In this document: positions 36,204 through 45,036 of the stretch, one piece after another
How the letters are laid out: every line of letters starts with the position of its first letter
How positions within the stretch are numbered: the first letter of the stretch is position 1
Made by a program: the position numbers and the translations under genes
From: Shewanella psychrophila
GTDB lineage: Bacteria; Pseudomonadota; Gammaproteobacteria; Enterobacterales; Shewanellaceae
DNA: 64,000 nt
Assembly (NCBI RefSeq): GCF_002005305.1
Contig: NZ_CP014782.1
Coordinates: 5,022,001-5,086,000, forward strand
Reading direction: 5' to 3'
Notes under the pieces: generated by a model
What the model saw: the letters and a program-made list of their open reading frames with translations, nothing else
Databases searched by the model: none
Told to the model about the DNA's origin: nothing

Positions 36204-37309
36204 TATCACCGAAGCTAGAAGGTTTTCTTGAGCAGGCCAATGTAGCCATAGCCGAGGGGAAACGCAATCAAGTTGAATTTACCCCCAGCCTAATACGCGG
36301 CAACCTGAATAAGCTGGCCGCCTTTATGACCAGCTCTCCTGAAATCGCATTTATCGAAGACAGGTTTCTGAAATTTGAAGGGCGAGAACTAAAGGTACGT
36401 GTCTATAGCCCTGCACCGAACGAGAAATTGCCGATTATCCTGCATTTTCATGGTGGCGGCCACATGTGCGGTAGTGTCGAGCTATACGATCCCATCAGCA
36501 GAAATCTGGCAGCAGCGGCGCACAGCGTAGTGATCTGCGTCGAATATCGATTAGCCCCTGAGCATCCTTATCCGGCGGCAATACATGACTGTCAGCATGC
36601 CTTGATCAACTATAAGCAAGTGCTGGGTAACGTGTGTCATAACAATATAGTTGCCATTGTCGGCGACAGTGCAGGCGGCGCCATCTGCACAACTTTGGCC
36701 ATGAACGGCTTGAAGAACAGCGCCATCAAGATAGACAAGCAGATCCTTATCTACCCAAGCGTCGACTACACCATGAGTTGCCCATCGGTGCAGAGTAATG
36801 GCAAGGGTTTCTTGCTGGAACAAGACAAGATGCGTTGGTACTTTCAGCAGTATTTTCAGCAGAGCTTTGGCGGAAATTCAGCTCAAAGCCTTAAAGGGAG
36901 TATTGAAAAATGTGTTGAGCAGGACATTAGGGCAAGTGTTGAGAGAAGCGATGGCCATAGCTTTGGGGAAAGTGCTAACCATAATCTTAGATCGAGCTGG
37001 GACGATCATCCGAATCTGAATTTTGATGAGCACTCGGGCCGAGCCGTTCAACATGAAGAGCTAATCAAAAAAGCCTCACCACTCTACGGCCCCTTTTCCA
37101 AAGCGATGCCAGAGACGCTCATCATCACAGCAGGCTGCGACCCATTACGGGACGAAGGGCAAGCATACGCCAACGCCTTAAGCGATGCAGGCATTCAGGT
37201 ACAACATCACCAATTCGATGGCATGATCCACGCCTACATGCTGCTACATGAACTCGTCAAAGATGAATGTAACCACACCTACCACCTCATCGCAAAATTC
37301 ATGAACTAA
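36191..37309 (+). CDS. Alpha/beta-hydrolase, hormone-sensitive-lipase family esterase
   Basis: 372 residues. HFHGGGHMCGS is the oxyanion-hole HGGG motif, VGDSAGGAI the nucleophile elbow, EYRLAPEHPYPAAIHD the family block, TAGCDPLRDEGQAYA gives the acid Asp and FDGMIHAYM the histidine. Known members hydrolyse short-chain or terpenoid esters. Residues about 220-290 (GGNSAQSLKGSIEKCVEQ ... SGRAVQHEEL) are an insertion of roughly 50 residues, polar and histidine-rich, in the cap-proximal region where relatives have a short loop. Starts inside the tail of the MFS gene, so likely cotranscribed with it. Confidence 0.9.
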   Translation: MRGIISPKLEGFLEQANVAIAEGKRNQVEFTPSLIRGNLNKLAAFMTSSPEIAFIEDRFLKFEGRELKVRVYSPAPNEKLPIILHFHGGGHMCGSVELYDPISRNLAAAAHSVVICVEYRLAPEHPYPAAIHDCQHALINYKQVLGNVCHNNIVAIVGDSAGGAICTTLAMNGLKNSAIKIDKQILIYPSVDYTMSCPSVQSNGKGFLLEQDKMRWYFQQYFQQSFGGNSAQSLKGSIEKCVEQDIRASVERSDGHSFGESANHNLRSSWDDHPNLNFDEHSGRAVQHEELIKKASPLYGPFSKAMPETLIITAGCDPLRDEGQAYANALSDAGIQVQHHQFDGMIHAYMLLHELVKDECNHTYHLIAKFMN

Positions 37310-37456
37310 CCCTCGCCAATCAACCGAGTCCCCCTCTACTCTTGAGGAGTTCTGATTTTAGGTAAAAGAAAGAAATATGAATTTCACCAAAGAAGAGAAG
37401 AAGCATCAGATATAAAGAGCCATGTACTACAACTAGTAAAACGATGGTTTAGTGCC

Positions 37457-37491
37457 CAAAAAAATCCCGTTAAGGAGTGAACTTAACGGGC
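37457..37491 (-). terminator. Terminator of cspD
   Basis: CCCGTTAAG (37466-37474) / CTTAACGGG (37482-37490), 7-nt loop, and seven T after the stem on the minus strand. It lies about 160 bp downstream of the minus-strand cspD stop; on the plus strand no T-run follows, so orientation is minus. The rest of 37310-37646 holds no gene. Confidence 0.75.
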
Positions 37492-37646
37492 AAAAGGGTT
37501 GATGATACTGTTTTAATGCTTGTAGTTTACAACAGAGGTTCGAGTTTTCTCTTTAAGTAACACTCGATTTTATGGCGCTCATCCTTGAGTGCCTATTGGG
37601 GATCTTACTGTTAAATCATAGGATTAAATGCTGACTCCATTTAATC

Positions 37647-37868
37647 CTAATTTAATGAAATTTCACCTGTTGGTGTTATGGCCAATGCGTGCATGCCTTT
37701 AGGACCAGCTTCAACCATATATTCGACGGTTTGACCCGCCGCAAGAGTCCGGTAACCTTCCATCTGTATGGCAGAATAGTGGGCAAAAACATCTTCACCA
37801 CCGGCACCTGGACAGATAAATCCAAAACCTTTGGTGTTATTAAACCACTTAACCGTTCCTTTCATCAT
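37647..37868 (-). CDS. cspD: Cold-shock-domain protein CspD
   Basis: 73 residues. KGTVKWFNNTKGFGFI and EDVFAHYSAIQ are the RNP1 and RNP2 nucleic-acid-binding motifs of the cold-shock fold; GYRTLAAGQTVEYMV and GPKGMHA match CspD, the stationary-phase single-strand-DNA-binding paralogue, better than CspA. The usual CspD neighbours (clpS/clpA) are not here, so it may be an extra copy. Start is one of two adjacent ATGs, with AAGGATT upstream. Confidence 0.9.
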   Translation of the reverse strand: MMKGTVKWFNNTKGFGFICPGAGGEDVFAHYSAIQMEGYRTLAAGQTVEYMVEAGPKGMHALAITPTGEISLN

Positions 37869-38143
37869 GCTTAGAATCCTTCCATCTTAATTCGTCGACC
37901 TGGATAGAGAACTTGAATCGCTATCTAATCCTTCCAATCTTGTTACTTCAATTTCGAGAAATTAGTAACGAACAAAATGTCATCGACTTGTTAAATCATT
38001 GGAATGATAATACGTTATCTTCAAATATCACGGCACTGTTCAAAGGGGCAGTATCTCAACTGAAAAAGATAAATATCTTCTAAGCCATCGAACATCATAT
38101 GCTCCTGAGGCTCGCCATGGTCCATACGATAGTCCCTTCTCGC

Positions 38144-39196
38144 GGCGTTGTTGATCAAATCCTCGCTATAGATGCAGCTACTCCAAGGGTTTGAGCTAAC
38201 TAGGCAGCCTGTTTCCTAACTGGCATTCCTAGTCTTATGACTTTGTTCATTGCCTTTACACCTGCCAGCGCTTCACCTACTTGAGCATTATAATCTCGTA
38301 GGCTAAGTTTCGGACTAATTAGTTGCTTATATCGGTACATTGCTGTTTCAGATAGTGACCGTAAGTGATAGTCATTTTCCTTCTTCCATTGCGCTAACTC
38401 ATTATTTTTGAGGGCTCTCACAGCCTCGTTTCGAGGATGCCCATCCTCCCAAAACCCAGCACTGCTTCTTGGTGGGATAGTGGGTTTGCAACCTTTACGC
38501 TGAAGTAGTTTGTGACACGCTTTGGTGTCGTATGCTCCATCAGCAGAAACTTGTTTAATCTGTCTTCTTAACGGCTTGATTAATGTGGGTAACACTTCAT
38601 TATCAGCAACGTTAACCAGAGTGACTTCTGCTGCTACGACTTCATGCGTATTAGCATCTACTGCGAGGTGTAACTTACGCCAGGTACGACGCTTTTCTTT
38701 ACCATGCTTTCGAGTCTTCCATTCTCCCTCGCCGTAAACTTTGAGGCCCGTTGAATCAATCACTACATGTGCCACAGAGCCACGACTCGGTGAGCGATAT
38801 TTGATATTTACGGTCTTGGCACGTTTGCTAATGCAGCTATAGCTTGGTGAGGTTAGTGGCACATTCATAAGCTGGAAAACCGAGGTAGTGAAACCTTCTA
38901 GTGCTCTCAGTGATAAGTTGAATACACCTTTAACAACCAATGCAGTTTCAATAGCAACATCAGAGTAAATATACCCACGGCCACGGCGGCCGTGATGTTC
39001 AGAGCAACACCAAGAGCTAATGGCGTGCTCATCAATCCAAAAGGTCAAGGACCCTCGATTAATCAATGCCTTGTTGTACTGAGACCAATTGGTCATTTTA
39101 CGCTTAGCTTTACCCATCTTGATGTTTCCAATAACCACATTGGAAGATCAGATCACATAAGCTGCAAAAGGTTCAATCGATTTAGGAAACAAGGCC
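38144..39196 (-). mobile_element. IS5-family (IS903-like) insertion sequence, 1053 bp
   Basis: Ends: GGCGTTGTTGATCAAATC on the left and, as reverse complement, GGCCTTGTTTCCTAAATC on the right (about 14 of 18 match), close in type to IS903. Flanking 9-bp direct repeat CCTTCTCGC at 38135-38143 and 39197-39205. One intact transposase gene. It interrupts the thiolase remnant. Confidence 0.95.
38200..39117 (-). CDS. IS5-family transposase (IS903 group)
   Basis: About 305 residues from the ATG at 39117 (MGKAKRKMTNWSQYN), the start expected for IS903-type proteins; an upstream GTG at 39138 is possible. DDE residues appear in VVIDSTGLKVYGEGEW, VSADGAYDT and SETAMYRYKQLI. Open throughout, so the element may still be active. 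Confidence 0.93.
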   Translation of the reverse strand: MGKAKRKMTNWSQYNKALINRGSLTFWIDEHAISSWCCSEHHGRRGRGYIYSDVAIETALVVKGVFNLSLRALEGFTTSVFQLMNVPLTSPSYSCISKRAKTVNIKYRSPSRGSVAHVVIDSTGLKVYGEGEWKTRKHGKEKRRTWRKLHLAVDANTHEVVAAEVTLVNVADNEVLPTLIKPLRRQIKQVSADGAYDTKACHKLLQRKGCKPTIPPRSSAGFWEDGHPRNEAVRALKNNELAQWKKENDYHLRSLSETAMYRYKQLISPKLSLRDYNAQVGEALAGVKAMNKVIRLGMPVRKQAA

Positions 39197-39331
39197 CCTT
39201 CTCGCCTTAGCTAGCAGATAGGGGGCATTGGACACGCTCTCCATGCCTCCTGCAACAGCCAATTTCAGTCTGCCGAAATTTATTCCACCACTGGCAAACA
39301 TCACCGCCTTAATAATGCATGAGAGTAAAGC

Positions 39332-40114
39332 TTATTGCGCCGTCCAGGCTCCGTCCATGGGGATGGAAGAACCGGTGATCCCTCTGGCGGCATCACTACA
39401 AAGAAACAGCACCAACTCCCCTATCTGTCTTGGGTCTAGCATCTCAGGGAGAGGTTGCTTCGCCTTCACCAGCTGATATTTTGCCTCATCGAAGCTGGTT
39501 TGATTTTGAGTCGCGATATCGGATATCTGATTATTGATAAGTGGTGTATCAACCCAACCCGGACAGATTGCATTAGCTGTGATCCCCTGCTCAGCACACT
39601 CCAGTGCCACCACCTTAGTCAGACCGACGATGCCGTGCTTAGCCGCGCAGTAAGCCGACTTATTTAACGATGCCACCAAGCCATGTACCGAGGCAATATT
39701 GATGATGCGCCCCCAACGTTTCTCCCGCATGCCCGGTAGAAATTTTTTAATGGTATGAAAGGCAGAAGAGAGATTGATAGCGATAATATCGTTCCACTTG
39801 GCCACCGGAAAGCTGGCCACACCTTCAGTATGTTGAATGCCCGCATTATTGATTAAGATATCGATTGAACCCATCTTATTCAGAGCCCTGCTCATAAACT
39901 CATCTATGGTATCGCCATCACGCAAATCGGCATTATCAAACAGCGTCTGTATCTGATAACGTTCAGAAAATTCAGCCGCCAAGGCTTGCCCTTCAATATC
40001 GGTCATCAAGCCATGGAGAACGAGGTCTATGCCCTTCTCGGCTAATACATGGGCTGTGGCTAATCCTATTCCGCTGGTTGAACCTGTAATGAGGGCGACT
40101 TTTCCACTTAACAT
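39332..40114 (-). CDS. bdhA: D-3-hydroxybutyrate dehydrogenase
   Basis: 260 residues, classical short-chain dehydrogenase: NAD-binding TGSTSGIG, NNAG, catalytic Ser in NIASVHGLVAS, YCAAK (Tyr/Lys). The C-terminal sequence NAICPGWVDTPL and QPLPEMLDPRQIGELVLFL, with DGAWTAQ at the very end, are hallmarks of 3-hydroxybutyrate dehydrogenase, which oxidises 3-hydroxybutyrate to acetoacetate. It is divergent from scoAB (CoA transfer to acetoacetate), and the thiolase remnant lies just downstream, so the three steps of hydroxybutyrate breakdown were once together. Confidence 0.92.
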   Translation of the reverse strand: MLSGKVALITGSTSGIGLATAHVLAEKGIDLVLHGLMTDIEGQALAAEFSERYQIQTLFDNADLRDGDTIDEFMSRALNKMGSIDILINNAGIQHTEGVASFPVAKWNDIIAINLSSAFHTIKKFLPGMREKRWGRIINIASVHGLVASLNKSAYCAAKHGIVGLTKVVALECAEQGITANAICPGWVDTPLINNQISDIATQNQTSFDEAKYQLVKAKQPLPEMLDPRQIGELVLFLCSDAARGITGSSIPMDGAWTAQ

Positions 40115-40317
40115 ACTGACTCCTTATGAGCAGCTTTCAGCCGCTGGCAAACTGATTTGAATTGAATATAATCACCCCTCCAGATTACTGCAATCAAACC
40201 TAAATTCCTTTGGCACCTTAGTACCATATGAGTGCACTCCTTTTTGAGTAATAGTGAAAAAGAGCATCATATTGAGCTGCTCGTCATTTATCGAAAACCA
40301 ATAATGAGGAGTTAACC

Positions 40318-41042
40318 ATGTCAGGTTTTAACAAGGTGGTAAGCAGCTACGTCGAAGCGATGGCGGGCCTGGAAGATGGCATGACGGTCATTGCCGGAGG
40401 CTTTGGTCTGTGTGGGATCCCAGAAAACTTAATCAAACAGATAAAAACCATGAGGACACGAGAGCTCACAGTGATTTCCAACAACTGCGGCACCACAGAA
40501 CACGGACTGGGGATCTTGCTATTGGATAAACAGATTAAAAAGATGATCGCCTCCTACGTAGGAGAAAACGCCAATTTCGAGGCTCAGATGATGTCCGGCG
40601 AGCTGGATGTCGAGCTCACGCCCCAAGGAACACTCGCCGAGAAGATGCGCGCCGCGGGTGCCAGCATCCAGCATTTTACACCGCCACAGGAGTCGGTACT
40701 CGGGTGGCCGATGGCAAAGATTTACGTGAGTTTAGTGGCCGGGAATACATACTGGAAGAATCGATAAAGGGTGACTTTGCCATAGTTAAAGCTTGGAAAG
40801 CCGATACCTTAGGTAACCTTGTTTATCGTAAAACGGCGCGCAACTTTAATCCCTTGGCCGCCACAGCAGGCAAAATAACTGTGGTGGAAGTAGAAGAGAT
40901 AGTTAAACCCAGTGAACTCGACCCAGATGAAATACACACACCGGGGATCTATGTCGATCGACTCATTCTGGGCAGATTCGAAAAAATGATAGAGCAGAAA
41001 AGCATTCGCCCCTCGTCAACATCTGAGTCAATAGGAGCCTAA
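40318..41042 (+). pseudogene. scoA: 3-oxoacid CoA-transferase subunit A, frameshifted
   Basis: From ATG 40318 the sequence is a normal ScoA (GMTVIAGGFGLCGIPENLI, SNNCGTTEHGLGILL, SYVGENANFEAQMMSGELDVEL in two parts) up to GASIQHF, then becomes nonsense and stops at 40765-40767. The expected continuation (YTATGVGTRVADGKDLREF, then YILEESIKGDFAIVKAWKAD ... TPGIYVDRLI) is in the frame entered at the T-run 40674-40677, so one base, most simply one T, has been lost there. Intact length would be 241 residues. Without it the CoA transferase cannot assemble. A sequencing error in the T-run is the main alternative. Confidence 0.88.
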
Positions 41043-41044
41043 AA

Positions 41045-41707
41045 ATGGCACTTTCAAGAGAACAATTAGCCCAACGTGTCGCTCAGGAATTACAAGATGG
41101 CTACTACGTCAATCTAGGCATAGGCATTCCGACCTTAGTGGCTAACTATATTCCACACGGCATAGAGGTGATGCTTCAGTCAGAAAATGGTTTGCTGGGC
41201 ATGGGGCAGTTTCCCACCGAGGAGGAAATAGATGCCGATCTTATCAACGCCGGCAAGCAGACAGTCACTATGGCTACCGGAGCCGCAATATTCGATTCGG
41301 CCGAATCTTTTGCCATGATCCGTGGCGGCCATGTAGATCTCACGGTACTAGGGGCATTTGAGGTCGATACCCAAGGTAATATCGCTTCCTATATGATCCC
41401 CGGAAAACTCATTAAGGGCATGGGCGGCGCCATGGACTTAGTCGCGGGCGCCGACAATATCATAGTGACCATGACACATGCCTCTAAACACGGTGTATCT
41501 AAGCTACTCACTAAGTGCACCCTGCCTTTAACAGGCAAGGCCTGTATCAAACGGGTGCTCACCGACCTGGCACTTATGGAAATAAAACAGGACAAGTTCC
41601 ACCTTATTGAGCGCGCACCAGGCGTCAGCATCGAGGAGATAATCACGCTCACGGCAGGTGAGATAGTCGTGCCAGAACATGTACCCGAGATGTTCTTTCA
41701 GACATAG
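41045..41707 (+). CDS. scoB: 3-oxoacid CoA-transferase subunit B
   Basis: 220 residues, complete. YYVNLGIGIPTLVANYIP, SENGLLGMGQFPTEEE (with the Glu that carries CoA, in the SENG motif), MIRGGHVDLTVLGAFEVD and GMGGAMDLVAGA are standard for the beta subunit of succinyl-CoA:3-ketoacid CoA-transferase. It begins two bases after the scoA stop, so the pair was one operon. With scoA frameshifted this subunit may have no partner. Confidence 0.93.
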   Translation: MALSREQLAQRVAQELQDGYYVNLGIGIPTLVANYIPHGIEVMLQSENGLLGMGQFPTEEEIDADLINAGKQTVTMATGAAIFDSAESFAMIRGGHVDLTVLGAFEVDTQGNIASYMIPGKLIKGMGGAMDLVAGADNIIVTMTHASKHGVSKLLTKCTLPLTGKACIKRVLTDLALMEIKQDKFHLIERAPGVSIEEIITLTAGEIVVPEHVPEMFFQT

Positions 41708-41712
41708 ATACA

Positions 41713-41743
41713 CAAAAAAAAGCCCGTTCAAGGGGGAACGGGC
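41713..41743 (-). terminator. Hairpin terminator between scoB and the LuxR gene
   Basis: GCCCGTTC (41722-41729) / GAACGGGC (41736-41743) with eight A immediately left, i.e. a T-run for minus-strand transcripts. It lies 5 bp after scoB and 440 bp beyond the LuxR gene stop, so it may end both transcripts. Confidence 0.65.
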
Positions 41744-42181
41744 AAAGATTGGTTTTAAATAAGAGAGTGACCGAGTGAATAACAAGCAATCAAATATACA
41801 TCATCCAATTAAAAGTAATTCAATCTGAATTTAACTTATTCTGAGTAACTAATAATAACCTGCGAGCCTAAATAGGAAGACAAAAGCAAATATATTATGA
41901 GTTCATTATCCTGTATAACTTATATGTTAATAACTGTTCTCTCAGACAGCTAGAATATAATAAGTTAACCGTTTTTCGTACCATATAAGTCTACAGCCCA
42001 ATAGTTATAGATTATTAGAGACCCCCTCTTCTATTTAGCCCAAGCAATATTTACATTTTAAATATTAATATTATAAACCTCAAATAATACATGAGTACAA
42101 TTTAAACACTTAACGTACGACATTTAAACATTCATTATTTAAACACTTTAAAGTGATATTAAATAATAATGGCCTAATCTG
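41744..42181. other. AT-rich intergenic stretch, no gene seen
   Basis: About 440 bp, very AT-rich, without coding character on either strand, between the scoB terminator and the LuxR receptor gene. No clear regulatory motif was recognised. Confidence 0.5.
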
Positions 42182-42934
42182 CTATATTAACCCTTGCCTA
42201 ATTGCACAAACTATCGCTTGAGCCCTATTTTGTACATTGAGTTTTTTATAAATGTTTTTCAGATGAAACTTTACCGTTCTCTCCGTAATAGAACAGATCA
42301 TGCCAATTTCCCAAGATGACTTGCCTTCAGAAGACCAGGCCAGTATCTCTCGCTCCCTCTTAGTCAACTCTTCCACCGGGTGCATAAGACGGGTCATAGC
42401 CTGAGCCGAAACCGCATTAATCAGTTCTAAGGTCGCAAGCTGCTCCGAATTGAGTGAGCAACCACATACAGAGGTAATATTCAGCTCTTTGTAGATATGT
42501 CTGGAAGAGAAAGAGCCTATACTAGCTCCCTCCTTCAAACCCATTTCCTGTGCTCTCTCCAGAAAGTTGAATTGGTTCTCAGACAGCGACATCATCGAAG
42601 GGACAGAAGTCCAATTGAAAGAGTTCCTGAATGACTTGGAGCAGCTCACTATCGGATCGATATATTGAAATTTTTTCTTCTGATATATGTTGTCCCACTC
42701 TGCACTCTTGGCTGCAAAACCAAATCCGGAACTGACGACCCTCTCGATATTAATACTGTGATCCGGACGGATCATCAGAGTTATGAGAGCGACGCCATCA
42801 ACTTCCAGCAAATTCTGTAGTGTCTTAGCACATTGCATTATCTCATCACATGATGATGAGGCACTAAACATTTGATACACATCTGAAACTTGCTTTATAT
42901 TAAGCGAGATATTATCCCCTTCCAGCAATCTCAT
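42182..42934 (-). CDS. LuxR-type acyl-homoserine-lactone receptor/regulator
   Basis: 250 residues. All six residues that contact acyl-homoserine lactone in the TraR family are present with exact spacing: Trp80, Tyr84, Asp93, Pro94, Trp108, Gly136 (W57/Y61/D70/P71/W85/G113 in TraR). The C-terminal helix-turn-helix LTKREREILAWSSEGKSSWEIG, then ERTVKFHLKNIYKKLNV has the conserved Glu, Leu and Gly. It should therefore bind a signal made by a LuxI enzyme and act on DNA. A LuxI-type gene lies 2.1 kb away at 45037, beyond the P450. The gene is on the same strand as and downstream of the P450 gene, 258 bp apart. Confidence 0.93.
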   Translation of the reverse strand: MRLLEGDNISLNIKQVSDVYQMFSASSSCDEIMQCAKTLQNLLEVDGVALITLMIRPDHSINIERVVSSGFGFAAKSAEWDNIYQKKKFQYIDPIVSCSKSFRNSFNWTSVPSMMSLSENQFNFLERAQEMGLKEGASIGSFSSRHIYKELNITSVCGCSLNSEQLATLELINAVSAQAMTRLMHPVEELTKREREILAWSSEGKSSWEIGMICSITERTVKFHLKNIYKKLNVQNRAQAIVCAIRQGLI

Positions 42935-43192
42935 AATTCATCATCCTTCAATTGAATGTTTCGTTAGCCAGGTCACTGCAATAACAAAACATAAAATACA
43001 ATTAAAGTATCACCCTAGCGGTAGATCTCCCTACCGATACTCGCCTAAGCCATAAATTTAATATCAATCAAACCAAGATGCAAAGTAAACTGCGTAAATT
43101 TTTTTAACAATTTTATTACAGTCATCAAAATCGACGGCGACACAGATAAATTTTCATCAGAAAACACCCACGACTCAGGCTTGGTAAGATAC

Positions 43193-44596
43193 TTAATTAA
43201 CAGCGGATCTCATCGATTCTAACTTGCTCCGTTTGTGTATTTTACACCTGAATCCATGTGGTGACATAGTAAAAGCAAACTGTTCTTTCACTTCGCTGCT
43301 CGCCTGCATAGGCTGTAGACTGAAGTCTCTAAACAGAGCGCTGAATGCCAGCTTAATCTCCATCATGGCCAGCATTCTACCGGGGCACAACCTAGCTCCG
43401 CCCCCAAAAGGTTGAAGTGAAGAAAATGAGGCCTGCTCTTTGTCCAGCCAACGATCAGGGCTGAAGCTGCCAGGATCACTGAACAAGTCAGGGTTGAAAC
43501 CATTGGCGTGTAAAATTAAAAATATCGGTGTTCCCTTATCGACACTATAGTCACCCACTTGGGTATCTTGTGTGGGCTCAAGGTAAAGTAGCGGCGTCAC
43601 AGGTTTCAATCGCATCGCCTCATAGGTGATGGCGTTAAGAAAAGGTAACCTGGGAAGCGGCCAGCCTAAGACGCCATTATCATTCGACTCCAATAGTTCT
43701 TGATTTAAGCGCTCCTCCGCCTCCTCATCATTTGATAATAAGAATGCCATCCAGGTGAGCGTATTAGCAGTGGTATCCTCTCCCGCTAACAGGAAAGTGA
43801 CCGCATTGGCTATGATATCTTCATCGGAAAGAGATGGGTCTCCTTGTTGCACAGTCAGCATGACCTGCAACATGTTTTCCGGTTTCACAGCCAACTCAGG
43901 GTTGTCTGCTATTTTTTTCTTTTGGTTACCGATAAACCCCTTTACCAGCGTCTTGACCTCCTCCAGTGAAGCATCGAAGGCCTTATCTGCTTTCGATGGA
44001 AAAAAGCGCCAGATAGGAAGAGGGGATGTGATCCGTTTGTTCATGGTTGGGAACACTGTTTTCAGGCAAGCTTCTAATCTGGATGAGCTATTTTCCAAAG
44101 AATTGAAGTCTTCGCCGAATGCCAGCCAAGTCGTTACGTCGACGCTATAACGCTTAAATTCATCTAAAAGATCGAACTCTTGCCCCGAAGCGGCTAAGTG
44201 TTCGAATCGGTTCTCCAGTCTCTTAGTGATGACCTGTAACAGGGGGAAGAAATGCTTAAGGTGACTAGGCTGAAAACTAGGTTCTGTGAGCTTTCTGTGG
44301 GTTTTCCACTTCTCACCCTCCGCTGAAAATATGCCATTGAGCCCGGCCTCATCAAAAACCGATTCAACGCTCTTAATTCTTCTGAATTGCTCAGGGCGAC
44401 TACGTAACAAGGCCTTAATCAATTTTGGCTCGGCCACTATCATCACAGGCTTAACCCCTAACCTTAGCCGAAATATATCTCCATACTGCTTAATCCATTC
44501 CAACATCTGGAGGTGGATATCCGTTTGCTTAAATGCACTTACATGTCCGAGAATACTCGTTGCCGGAGGCCCGGATAATTGAGAGAGTGATTTCAT
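43193..44596 (-). CDS. Cytochrome P450
   Basis: 467 residues, class with no membrane anchor. The oxygen-activation helix AGEDTTANT, the ExxR motif in YEAMRLKP and the haem loop FGGGARLCPGRMLA with ligand Cys404 are all intact. The proline-rich start (SGPPATSILGHVSAF) and general look resemble CYP families acting on fatty acids or terpenoids, such as those of marine bacteria, but the substrate cannot be told. It lies between the LuxR and LuxI genes, transcribed toward LuxR and divergent from LuxI. No dedicated ferredoxin or reductase gene is in the window. Confidence 0.95.
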   Translation of the reverse strand: MKSLSQLSGPPATSILGHVSAFKQTDIHLQMLEWIKQYGDIFRLRLGVKPVMIVAEPKLIKALLRSRPEQFRRIKSVESVFDEAGLNGIFSAEGEKWKTHRKLTEPSFQPSHLKHFFPLLQVITKRLENRFEHLAASGQEFDLLDEFKRYSVDVTTWLAFGEDFNSLENSSSRLEACLKTVFPTMNKRITSPLPIWRFFPSKADKAFDASLEEVKTLVKGFIGNQKKKIADNPELAVKPENMLQVMLTVQQGDPSLSDEDIIANAVTFLLAGEDTTANTLTWMAFLLSNDEEAEERLNQELLESNDNGVLGWPLPRLPFLNAITYEAMRLKPVTPLLYLEPTQDTQVGDYSVDKGTPIFLILHANGFNPDLFSDPGSFSPDRWLDKEQASFSSLQPFGGGARLCPGRMLAMMEIKLAFSALFRDFSLQPMQASSEVKEQFAFTMSPHGFRCKIHKRSKLESMRSAVN

Positions 44597-45036
44597 TTTT
44601 ATCCCTGAAAGTAAACTTAAATTTAATTATTGCCGACAGAGCGAGTCTGTTATCTATAGTTTCCTGTATAAACTTAATGAACACAAATACTATTTTACCT
44701 ATAAACCTTGTTTACAAGCGTAATATCAATTTAATAAAACTAACTTTTCAAATTAATTGCAAAAATATTAGTTGAACATGATTTCATCCAAAACAAAAAC
44801 GCGAACAATAATGAAACATTAGACTCTTATAATATTAACTTTAGCATTAAGTTAAATTTCTCTTAGGCTAAACTCAAGGGTTCAATTAGCCCCCGATAAT
44901 CAGCTATCACTTCAATGCCCCAACAAGTCAGCAGTTACAACGTTTACAACTTGCAACTGTCCTATAGGGCGGTACCTAAGGATCTGTTATCGCGGTGTAA
45001 TTCACCCTTGAAATTTGCCCAAATTAGTAGAACCCT
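44597..45036. other. Divergent promoter region between P450 and LuxI genes
   Basis: 440 bp, AT-rich on the P450 side. Contains the lux-box-like dyad at 44956-44973 and a small dyad ACAGA-N5-TCTGT at 44636-44650 about 40 bp before the P450 gene. No gene found. Confidence 0.5.
44956..44973. promoter_or_regulatory. Lux-box-like dyad upstream of the LuxI gene
   Basis: ACTGTCCTATAGGGCGGT: the two 9-bp halves match at 7 of 9 positions around a CCTATAGG centre. Size (18-20 bp) and place (about 72 bp before the ATG at 45037) suit a LuxR-family operator. Known lux boxes have the form ACCTGT...ACAGGT; this one is a plausible variant, not a proven site. Confidence 0.45.

Larger units (their letters stand above)
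38069..39310 (-). pseudogene. Acetyl-CoA acetyltransferase (thiolase) remnant split by IS903-like element
   Basis: Reading the minus strand from 39310 and skipping the element at 38144-39196 with one copy of its 9-bp duplication gives one open stretch: KAVMFASGGINFGRL, then LAVAGGMESVSNAPYLL, then AKARRDYRMDHGEPQEHMMF, then DGLEDIY. GGMESxSNAPYLL and DGLEDxY are hallmark thiolase segments. Both the N-terminal ~90 residues with the catalytic Cys and everything after DGLEDIY are missing, so the gene was already a fragment or has since decayed. It directly follows the stop of bdhA, giving an ancestral bdhA-thiolase order beside scoAB, i.e. a hydroxybutyrate/acetoacetate utilisation locus. Confidence 0.88.

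Noticed and set aside
40670..40770. Programmed frameshift in scoA
   Set aside because: No slippery heptamer or downstream pseudoknot-like structure is evident, and the family does not use frameshifting; simple base loss is more likely.
44636..44650. ACAGA-N5-TCTGT as lux box for the P450 gene
   Set aside because: Half-sites are too short and the spacing does not fit known lux boxes; it could easily be chance in AT-rich DNA.
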